A stretch of 64,000 nt of DNA from Galaxea fascicularis (lineage: Eukaryota; Cnidaria; Anthozoa; Scleractinia; Euphylliidae): NCBI GenBank assembly GCA_948470475.1, contig OX419336.1, positions 39,835,920 to 39,899,919 on the forward strand. The letters run 5' to 3'. The translations under genes were made by a program, and so were the position numbers. Of the stretch, positions 22,940-33,600 are shown piece by piece. Position 1 is the stretch's first letter. Each line of letters begins with the position of its first letter. The notes beneath the pieces are model-generated. The model was not told the origin of the DNA. It was given only the letters and a program-made list of their open reading frames with translations, and searched no databases.

Positions 22940-23704
22940 GTCTTTTTATAAAACATTTTATCTTTTTAATATTTTTTAGTGTATATATTTTCTTTCGCTC
23001 GAAGTTGTCCGTCCTCGTGTTCCATACTAGTTTTAAATTTACTTCTCGAGGTTTGGACTGTGAATCCCTTCGGATCCTTCGTGCGCAGAAGCATCTCTGT
23101 TGGTTCGAAGCACTTTAATTTGTTAGTGGTATATATATATAACACACTATGTTAGCCTATTATTTCCTGAGTGATATAGTCCAGTTTGTTTGGATGTCCG
23201 TGATAACGCACAGGCGATTAATTCGACCGAGCAAACATGGTTAGATTTGCGTTTGAACGCTTGCGCTCCCCTACCAAAACAAAATTTGTCAAAGCTAGAG
23301 CTATTTTCAGCTTCTACATTTTATTAGCTTTCCAGTGATATATAGTTTCCTGGGTTTCTTTAAAAACAACGTACAGACGAGCGATTTTCCGAAAGACACC
23401 CCTGAAATTGATGACGTGTGCGCACAAAATAAAATACGAGTTGACACGCTCGGCAGATGTTTACAGAGTAACAAAAAAGATTAAGCTATCTTTAAAGGGT
23501 AGGCTCAAGAGACCAACAGAACCTGAGAACAAACGGTCCATTCTAATGAAGATAGGCGTGATAGGACAAACATTTTATCATAATACCTGTTTCATATCGG
23601 TATCATCTTAGTCAAGTTTTAAGGTTAATCGAGCACACGCCAGATACACAATTCAGTTTGACTCACACTCCGAAATAGCTGCGATGATAATATGCGCGTG
23701 GTTC

Positions 23705-23728
23705 CGTTTTGTGCCGTGGCACAAAACG
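23705..23728. repeat. Perfect 24-base hairpin
   Basis: CGTTTTGTGCC is followed by GT and then GGCACAAAACG, which pairs with it completely. It sits one base before a larger foldback whose ends share GCCGTGGCA. Confidence 0.85.
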
Positions 23729-23729
23729 A

Positions 23730-23966
23730 GGCCGTGGCAAACGAGGACAAACGAGGACACATTGTTGCGGACACAAATGTTCCCTGTTTACCGCGCGCGC
23801 AACATTTGTTGTGGACAGAAATTTTGTATCCGGGACACGAATGTTTCTGATTTTGTTCAGAAACATTTTGTGTCCGCAACAAATGTTTCCCAGTTTGCGC
23901 AGCCCAAGAAACATCATGAGCAGCAATGTGTCCGCAACACTGAATGTGTCCTCGTTTGCCACGGCC
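23730..23966. mobile_element. 237-base foldback with 20-base perfect terminal repeats
   Basis: Left end GGCCGTGGCAAACGAGGACA is the exact reverse complement of the right end. Inside, motifs such as GGACACAAATGTT and AACATTTTGTGTCC repeat in both orientations, so most of the element can fold. Confidence 0.85.
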
Positions 23967-26030
23967 ATAAGATACAAGAACATCGAAAGCCTGTGATTAT
24001 TTCGTGATCATGTTTCTGTTGTTGAATTCACAAGCTTCTATCAAGTAGTTTCTTTTTCCAGTAAAACACAAAAAAAAGCGTCACTTTTGCTCCCATTTGC
24101 CTTTTCTCGTGTGGAACTTTACTATGCTTTCCCCAGTTTTGAGCGGTATTACAGAATCGAAACGGCACGTCTGTTGTGTTCGCGGTCTCAAATTAAGCTC
24201 TAGAAGCCATGGAAACGTCTCTTGAGAGCTTTGAAAGCTTAAGCAAAAAGAAAACCCCTCTTTCTTGCATTTCCTGATGCGGACAGCCTGGTGTTGATAC
24301 TTATGCTTGATTGGTCAGATATTTAATAAATTGTTTATCCGCTCATCTCATTAAAACATTTGCATGTTCTTCAATATTCTATTCTTGGGTTCCATAATTA
24401 ATAGGGTTATATAAACAATGGTAAATAACTAACTAAGTATTTTTGGTCTAAGAGAAACTGTTGAATAGAAGCAGTTTGATAAATTAAAGGTAGTTGTAGT
24501 GCTGGTGATATTGGGAATTCACAAAATGTTCATTTGCAATCCCCTCTTCTATGGACCGAAAATTTGCCTGTTGAGACTATAATTGGAAATGTTGAGTTTT
24601 TGGATTAAGTGACTGACTGTACTGTCATAATCAAATGAAGACTGATCATTTCATATACATCACTCACTATACTATCATAAATTAAACATTGTGTCATTTA
24701 TAGCTTCCAGATCGTAAACGGCGGAGAAAATTGAGGTCATTTTGTGGCAGATTGAGATTGATTGAGAACACGGGCACGTCCGCTCCGGCAAATTAGCTCA
24801 GATGGTTCGTTGTTTGATGCATGCGCAGGGTTGAATAAGTGCAATGTTATCTGCAGGCGGCTTGTTTTTTTTCATCATTTGAGACTAACTTGAAAAAAAA
24901 ACAAAATACGGAGGGACTGACTACGAATTTTATTTTTAAAGCAAAGTATCGTTCTGTGCATGTGATCAGTTAGAAAAAAAAACTGGTGGATTTTGACAAA
25001 TTCTTCATTGGCTCTGAACAGTGTGAGATTTTACAACTGTTGCTACTCATCTGACGGATGAATGTAACTATACGGACGTTCAGAAGAAACAAACCAATCT
25101 ACAGGTAATATTTTAAACCTTGGCCCGAACAGTAAGCGTCTGGCTCAAGATTTTCTAAGGTGCCGATTTTGCCACTCGTAGATGTTTTGCTCCAAACGAG
25201 GCACGAGTAAAAACATAACTTTCTCACCTCTTTGGTCGTTGAACTAAATCATTAGGAGCTGTCTTTCGGCATAGACTAGTGCAAAGGTCCAACTTTGCCA
25301 CACATAACAGCAAATCACGCACGAGAGAACCAGCCTATAGATTTAATAAATTAGTTTTTCGCATCGTTGATATTGAGACATGCAGTTTGATGTTTATTCG
25401 ACGACAAACAAAGGAACTGCGGTACAGAATAAATTAAAATTTCATTCCGTTTTAATTACTTCTGCTCAGATGAAGAATTTAGATAAATGCTCCCTTTGAT
25501 ATGATGAACTCAAGCTATTATGTTTAGTCGCGAAGGTGTCAATAAACAATTAATTGATCCGACAATTGGAAAGTAATTACATCGGCACTTAAAGGGGTTG
25601 TTTAGTTTGTTTCCTTCTCGATATCACAAGTATGTTATTGGAACATAACAGTTGGTGAACCCAAAAGTAAATTAGACACTGAAATAAGAAATCATTTTCT
25701 CCACTGTTTTTAAACAATTGGTAGAAGTAAGTAAAAGAAGGCGATCTGTTAAACTTCATTTACACGTGTAACTCGGTGCATTAATTCCACTAATTGACAT
25801 TGCGCTTGCAGGATCGTGATCATAACCAAAACGGTGTTAAGCATACCCTGTTCATTTTTCAACTAATGTATGACAGCATCAAGTTTCTTGCGGCATTTTG
25901 TAAATTGAGAGAAAGCATTGGGGCTCTCAGTTGCGTTATAGTTTAGGTCCACGATGAAACGGAGTAGATTTAGTGATAGTCAGATGGACCAATCAGAGAA
26001 CGGAATTGCTCAACGACGTTTTGGTTTGGA

Positions 26031-26040
26031 TATAAATAGG
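26031..26040 (+). promoter_or_regulatory. Possible TATA box
   Basis: GGATATAAATAGGACGAG is a good TATA match on the plus strand. Downstream, TTTTCATGACAG at 26304-26315 could be an acceptor and CGAAGG before GTAAGACT near 26435 a donor, hinting at a small plus-strand transcript. No recognisable product. Confidence 0.25.
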
Positions 26041-27342
26041 ACGAGCTCCGTAATTAAATCTGATTGAAAAATATGAGACACCGTTCATCACTAACTGTCA
26101 ACTTTCGACTAGCAAACGTCGATCCACAGTGAGGAGAAAACTGCTTGTTTCAACAAAAACAGATGTCAAACACAGCGTTTCAGTATCTGTGAGGACGTTT
26201 TGTTGGTCACTGCCGTAGTTTGACTCGTACAAATTTATCAAAGGAGCCGCTATCGGAGGCCGGCAAAGGTTTTGTGCACGTTAACGTACTACTTTCTTTT
26301 CTTTTCATGACAGGCGTCACTGACAATTTTAGTTTCAGTTCTTGCTGTACTCTCAGGCTCTACAGAAACGACCACCTTCTACATACAGCGACAAGATTAC
26401 TGAGTGGAAGTCAGTTCAGTCAGATTATTTCGAAGGGTAAGACTAAGAATAGCGCAAGCGTACTGACGATTGGGAACCATATTTCAGATTCTGGCACGAA
26501 TTCTGCTGGGTAGGATGCATACCGTCGCCATGGCAAATATTTTTTGGGGGTCGTTCATTGGAATTTGCCTCAGGCATCGGGGAAATTTCGTCCTCAACAC
26601 AGACCGATCTCAATGTAGACACTCTAAGTCTATTTAGGTGAATGTGAATATGAATCATATATCTTTTATATGAGTTTTAATTCTAATCTATTTCATATTA
26701 GTTGTAAATTCACAACAATCTTGTTCGATTGCTCTTTGTTGTCGCGCGATAGACCCACTCGGCTCACTCAATGTTGTACCCAATTCAAACCCTTTGGTAA
26801 TAAAACGTCAAGTTTTGTTCCAGGTATTTCCGTATCATTCAAATATGAAGGTGCTACATTATAAAGTAAATACAATAAACAAAGAATCTTAAGCCCAGGA
26901 GATTTGAATTGGGTACCACATTGAGTTAGCCAAATGGGTCTATTCAATATGTTCTAAAGAATTAAACAAAACGGAGGTCTCAGCTAAACAATAGCTAGTC
27001 AGAAGTCTAAAATTAGTCCCAGTATTAACTTCACAAAAATCATAGCAATTGCAAGTTGTATGGGACGTACTTGAGAGGTTAAACAGCAAGCCAAAGTCAC
27101 AATTAGTTTAAGAGTATAATTATCACTACGATTTTCAGTTTCACAAACATGTTTTTGGCGGCAAAAACGTCTGCCTTCTTCATGGGGGTGCATATGTGAC
27201 ATAGATGCAAATTTGAATAAAATGCTTTTTGCAGCATTATAATGGTTCCATTTTACCAGAAAGAGATAACTTTACCTTTAGAATGAAAGTGAAAAAGTAG
27301 GAAAATTATGAGCAATAAATCAGCCTTTGGGCTTTTAAATGA

Positions 27343-27348
27343 TTTATT
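27343..27348 (-). terminator. Probable poly(A) signal of LGIC-2
   Basis: AATAAA on the minus strand, about 50 bases downstream of the LGIC-2 stop codon; position and hexamer fit a cleavage and polyadenylation signal. Confidence 0.5.
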
Positions 27349-27398
27349 TTAAGTGACAGGTCCTCATCATCCTTTAATCACTTGTCTACAAATTCAGT

Positions 27399-27647
27399 TT
27401 ATATCCCATCAAAACTCAGAACAGAGTAATAACTCCAATAGAAAATATTGAAGGAAATGTAAGCGACTGGAAACAGAATGCGTGATACTCGATCAATAAC
27501 ACTCGCATCAATTTTCACACAGGCAATCTTCAGCTTTCTTTGCATCTTTGCCTTGTTCAACATTCTCGGCTGTTCGACTGCATTCACTTGGGAACCCGAT
27601 AACCTTATTTCCTGTGCGTCAAGGTCTTCGGAATCACCTCCATTGTC
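27399..27647 (-). CDS. LGIC-2 exon 9, intracellular loop, TM4 and stop
   Basis: Acceptor ATTTTAG before 27647. The exon begins [13 protein letters not shown], has a basic stretch [11 protein letters not shown], then TM4 ([20 protein letters not shown]) and ends eight residues after YWSYY. An AATAAA signal lies at 27348-27343, about 50 bases past the stop. Confidence 0.9.
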   Translation of the reverse strand, partial: DNGGDSEDLDAQEIRLSGSQVNAVEQPRMLNKAKMQRKLKIACVKIDASVIDRVSRILFPVAYISFNIFYWSYYSVLSFDGI

Positions 27648-30600
27648 CTAAAATTGAGTGTAAAAGATGAAAAGACGTGGAAGATAGAACCAGCCCAATG
27701 AAATGAACGACGAAAATTATTTCAATTCAGCTTTTTAAATAGACGAATAAATGATCTCACAAGCAGATGCTAAGCAGGTAATGAATGAATGAATGAATGA
27801 ATGAATGAATTGAATGACTTGAATGGATGGATGGATGGATGGATGGATGGGTGATAAAAATTAAGGGAGTAACTTAGACTGAAGAGAAACAGAGTAAGCT
27901 CACGTTTGCACTTGCAATTGACAAAACGGGGCATTACACTCACTTCGCGTTTCAGAAGCTTGATCTCACAACCCATCGTTTCGTCTTCTTCCCTCCGCTT
28001 TGTTTCTATTTTCTTGCTATGAAGGCGTACAATGACATACTCCAAGACAGCACCAAACACAAAGAGCAATGAAATGATGAAAAACACGTCAAGAGCCTTC
28101 ACATATGACACCTGTAAAAGGATAAGAAAACTGGGCTAGAGTCTAACTATTTGCAGATGTTATTATAAAGGCAGAACTTTCTGCTATCCTGTTCAAGGGA
28201 CTAGAAATGAAGCCACGGGAAACTCAAATAATTGTGAAAGAAACAATGATGGAAAATCATGTCTGATGTCATCCCTTTTTCATTTGCTGGCAAGAGTATC
28301 AGTAATGATAAAGAAGGATACGGCAGGGATTCACTTAATTCACAAAATTTCTTTTAGTGTACACGTGCACCATGGCCAATATTAAACGTGCTAACACGAC
28401 AGTGCTGTTCTAAAAAGCTGGCATAATTATGGAAAATTATCTATTATCCGAACAGTACGATTATAGCCAATAACCAGGAACCAGACCTAGTTGTAGTGCA
28501 AACTGAAGATTTTCACAAAGAACACAATGAGGCTGAAAGAATGCTGGGGGTGAAATAAAATGCCAGCAGTCACGGTACGTTATATTCCCTGGGAATGAAT
28601 CAGTTTTGCTGTTATAAGTATTTACGTTACCTTGGGCACAGAAGATCGAAAGGACCCCATGAGGGTGACTATGGTCAATACCGTGGTAACCACTAAAGCT
28701 ACACGTGCGGGAACAGCATCCTTTGAGATCCAAAAACTCAACCAGGAGAGGACAACGATGAGAGCCGTTGGTGCGTAGATTTGGATGAGAGAGTATCCAA
28801 GACGACGTTCAAAGATAAACACTACCCACAAGTGAGAGAACTGGGAAGCTTAAAAAGTAACATATATATATATATAACCAAAACGCGCCTCATTAATTGA
28901 ATAACAAACTTTACGAACTTTACAGTGAACTTCTCACCCAGCGCATGAAAGAAGGGACTCCAATGGATCACGCTTGATCCATCTTCGAGGAAATTATTTT
29001 CGATGGATTTATAACTCGATGGGAGTACACCGTGTTATCTGTAATGCGCATGTCATCTGCGCATCTCGAACTAAAAGTTATTTTGAGTGGAAGATTTCGA
29101 CTCTAGTCGTTCAGACTAATAACCCCGTTCACTCAGCGGTTCGCTTTGGTCCGATTGGCTTTTGTGTTGTTTAAATATTAATGGGGGCATCCACACTTAA
29201 GGATTTTTAATTCAGTTCTATTCCAGACCTCTATTCCTGATCTGGCATGTTGAAGTCTTATCAAAACGGCCTCTTCATTGCTAAGGATTAGATGTACTAG
29301 TGTGCGTCTCGGTGAATATTATAAATTCAACCTTAATTATCCCAGCGGGGAGTGTCCAATCTTCGCACTATCAAAACAACTTGAGCTCAATCAGTTAGCC
29401 CCTGTATATCCCATCACTTCCACATGCCACAAGCACGTTGAGGTAGCTGCCGGTGCTTTCGTAAGTAAGAGATTAGACAAGCGCTTTGTTGTTGGTTTTC
29501 CACCCACAACCCGCGACAAATTACTCGCGACCCGCAATTCACCACAACCTGCGACAGTTCACCTGCGACCTCGAAAATTAGACTCCAATCACAGAGGGCT
29601 TGGTGACCGGTTGAGTTGCTGCGTTCTGAAATGGTAGAGGGTTGGGCTCCGGCAGGCCTGATGCAACAGTATCGCGGGCGAAACGTTGCGATCCACATTT
29701 ATGTGCCTCAATCATGAAACAAATGATCAACTAACCTGTTAGTAACACCAAGAAAGGATATCCTCTCTTGATAACACTGAACGGCCACGAACAATTTTAT
29801 AACTATATAATACTGAAAGTACGTATTTTGCAAATTCTATTACTTGGACATCAACACAGGAGTTAGTCAGATAGAATATGTGATGACTCACTTGATCCCC
29901 GAGTTCCGTACTGAACCATTGCCTTCCTTGTCTTAATATTAGTCAGAGTAAATTCATTCATTTCATCACCAAGAATTTTAATTCCTTGCTTGTCCATGGC
30001 TTTCCAAAAGTAGTCAACTTGTTGAAGTGGATAAGCGTCTGAAAAGCAAAATTGTTTTGGTTACAAACACTGGAAATTAACACACAATGGCAAAAACAAG
30101 TGGAATAGGGATTGTAACATGAAAAATTTCGAAACGTATGTAGGCGTCAAAGTAAAGTTAAGATGTTCCGGTTACCACACCCGACGTTTCTACTAGTTTC
30201 CTACTACGGCGCACTTTGTAATTCACTGAAAAATGTTAGCCAATGTGTATGTCTTGAACGACACCCGAATTTATTTAGCAAAAGCAGCTAGCCTTCCTTC
30301 AACCGATAGGTCTTGAAGGGCTGTCTCTAGCATTAGACAGACTGTGAAACTTCGATCAATGTCATCGGCTGATCAGTTGTTCGACTTTAAATTAAAAGAG
30401 GATTGCCGGGTCAAATGTTTGCGATTTTGAACCTTTGTAGTATCAGGACTGATATCACGAATGAAGTCATTATATACCCGTGCCGCGGACCTTTAAACAA
30501 AGCAGAATGTAGCGTTTATCCTCAATGAAAACGCAAGAGCAAGATCATGTACCATACAATGAAAACAGTGAGGCTTGCTCTACATACGCCACATTGTAGA

Positions 30601-33600
30601 ACTATTAAATTTTTGCACTTGGAAAAAATCAGTTGGATACGTCAGAGCTAATTACTAGTTTAATGTCAAGATAACAAAAGTCTACTCAACAGCTCAGGAG
30701 GGTCAGGTTACAAGACTGTTTATCGAGAGGGTAGTCTATCAAATCCAACTGGCAGTTTGCTGTCATAGTTATTCTGCAAGCACACAATGATTGTCATAAC
30801 AATAGTGTCAAAAACTGCTTGAAATTTGTGATAGAACCATAAAAAAATAGATAAACCTATGGACACTGCGTTTCGAGGCGTAATTGTAGTCGTGGGCTCG
30901 GAAAACCCTTAGATTTGCTGCATTAGTCCCTGGTTGAGCTCCCAAAAGATGAAGATTCATTTCACCAATTCAACGACTACGTAACGACTCCAACGTAACA
31001 CTGTAATTAATGTCAGGAATGTGACTGGTTCTGTACGGTGATCGCCATTCTGCTATGTACTTCACCCTCACTGCTGGTTTTACATTCTACTAATTAAATA
31101 AAACAGGTCCTTTAGAAAAGAGATCCTTTATTTATATGAAACAAGTTTAACCTGCTTCCCTTTAATCTGTTGCTCTACAGTTTTCCAAAAACTCGGATGA
31201 ATAGTACATGCACACGAAGATATCATTTTAACTTCGATATCACATTACGGGGTAAACAGTAATTCAACTTAACCACAGTTTGCCATTTAATTTTTATTTC
31301 TTTGTAAGACCTCAGGTTATTGTTATGCTTAATTATTTGCTGATTTTATTTGTGATCAGTAGGCCTATCATCAAGTAAGCATCCATACCTTGAGCTCCAC
31401 ATGACTGATCCGTTTTGATTAATAATTACCCTGCTGTTATCAGCAGGTACATTGTGATACTTAGCAGTTTTAATGTTGAGGAAAAACGTGTCTGGAAGCC
31501 AGATTACATGTCTGTAAGACCCCGTCAAAACGATAGGTTCTTCAAGATCATGTTTCAACCGAGGGTCTCTCCAATACTGGCGAAAGAATACGTCGACAGA
31601 GAAATCCTAAGTGGTGAAAAGAGAACACTCCATCAACAATGCCAACACTAATACTGCCACTGATACCGATTTCCAGATCTCCATCGCATTTCCATCGCAT
31701 TTCCTGATCTCGTAAATTAAATGCGATGGTCGCCTGGAGACAAAAGTGTACAGAAAACCAACCGACATCCGATTATTACTACATTACAAGAGCCACGTCG
31801 ATGTCGTCAGCTACAAGAAGTCATTGCTAAAAACAATGCTGGATCATGCCTTTAAGCTGTCATCCTCCTAGCAACTGTTCCACCTGGAATGCGATCGTCT
31901 CACACAGACATTAAGAACAACATGGAACCGTCCCAAGTGATATATATCGAGGGATTTTGAGATCTTGAGAAAGTGCCAGAGTAAATTCGACTACCTGATG
32001 TACGAAATGCTCTTTATTGGCCGTTCCGAAATTCAAAAGGGAACTGGGGCGAGTTTCAAATTTTGAAGTAATCAATAATCCACAAATGTTTCTAATTTTG
32101 AGGCTGCCGGCCCAAATTTTGGGGGACGCTATTACAAAATTAGAGACATTTGTATGGATTTTGAACTATGTTTCAAGGTCCATAACTTCGTCTCTGTTCA
32201 ACCTAAAAGAATCAAACTTGGTCAAACGACCAATCTCAATGTTATCTTTCATGTGACTAGTGGTGTCAATTTATCGATTACTTCAAAATTTGAAACTCGC
32301 CACAGTTCCCTTTTGAATTTCGGAAAGGCTAATAAAGGAACTTAAGCCAACTTTGAACAAACAGTCAGACTCAATCCGTGCAAACAGTTATTTGTATAGT
32401 TTTTTTAAATTATTTTAACACTTGCATTTTAGCTTTTGTATTTATTGTTGGACATTCTCACGCCTTAATTTTGTACTTAAATATCTATATTTCATTCGCT
32501 TTTTCTACAACTTTAAAATGATCTTAGGGGGATCAAAACTTCGTTTTTTATCGCTTGTTTTTATACTAAAATGTGTTTCGAAAACACTACTTATAAGAAT
32601 TAATGTTACTGATATTGATGTAACATTTTCATTTTATTATATATTGCATACCATGTCAATTTCCCTGACTTTCCCAAAATGAACAACAGACATGTATATG
32701 GTGATGTTCAGTGGAGGACCTTATAAAAGAAAAGAAAGAAAAAAATAACTATGTTTGTTAGATTTCGCAGTTGCGTTAGTTATCACGGACCTTGATTTGC
32801 AATCGTGCTTTTGCTCTTTCATAGGCGAAACGCATTGTTTTCCAAGACTTCAGCATGATTTCTTCGATTGATTTGAGTTTTACGAATGAAAAAGAAACTG
32901 ATGCAATCACCTTAGAAACTGCGTTCATTCCGAAGAAAATAAATTGCCTAAATCATTAAAAATTAACACCTAACCCCTACCTTTGTAAAAAGGCCTAAGA
33001 CGTCTGTCATAGTTATCTTCGTGAAATAATTTCTTCATCTCATCTGTGGCATCTTTGTAGCTTGAAAAGCAAACAATATTCAATAGAAATTATTACTTGA
33101 GGAAAACAAAACCCACACGAACTCAATTGCGGGATCTTTTAATTTTTGTCAGCAAGACGTCGACTGGACTTAAAGAAAATGCACCGAATATTTTACGTAC
33201 TGTACGACAACCATGCTGGCCATAGTTTGCTTGCGAACACAAATTAATGACAAAGGAATGTTCGAAAGTTTGGGTTCTGTTCCAACCCCGAACTGAATAA
33301 CGGTGACAGTCATTAAAATTATTCATGACACATAACTATCGAAGAGCGTAAAATCAGTCTTTATTACACTTCTGACAGTTAAAATGTTTTGTTGATTTCG
33401 CATGTCGTTTGGATGGGGTTTCACATCAGTTTGTGAATTTAACATTTTAAATTTGTTATTACCTACTGTAGACAAATCATGCACCATGAGACATGATCGT
33501 GACTTACCAAACGAGCCAGCTCCCAAAAACCGGGAGAGGCGTACAACGGTTTTAGGCGACGTTATTAACTGTTGATACCCTACAATGCATGAAGAAACTA

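Larger units (their letters stand above)
22261..27342. other. Gene-poor interval downstream of LGIC-2
   Basis: Contains the hammerhead-like motif, a foldback element at 23730-23966 and a possible plus-strand promoter near 26030. No recognised protein gene. Confidence 0.5.

Noticed and set aside
30045..31385. Suspicion that LGIC-2 lacks its Cys-loop exon and is a pseudogene
   Set aside because: On closer reading an 83-base exon with correct phases and [15 protein letters not shown] is present at 30773-30691.
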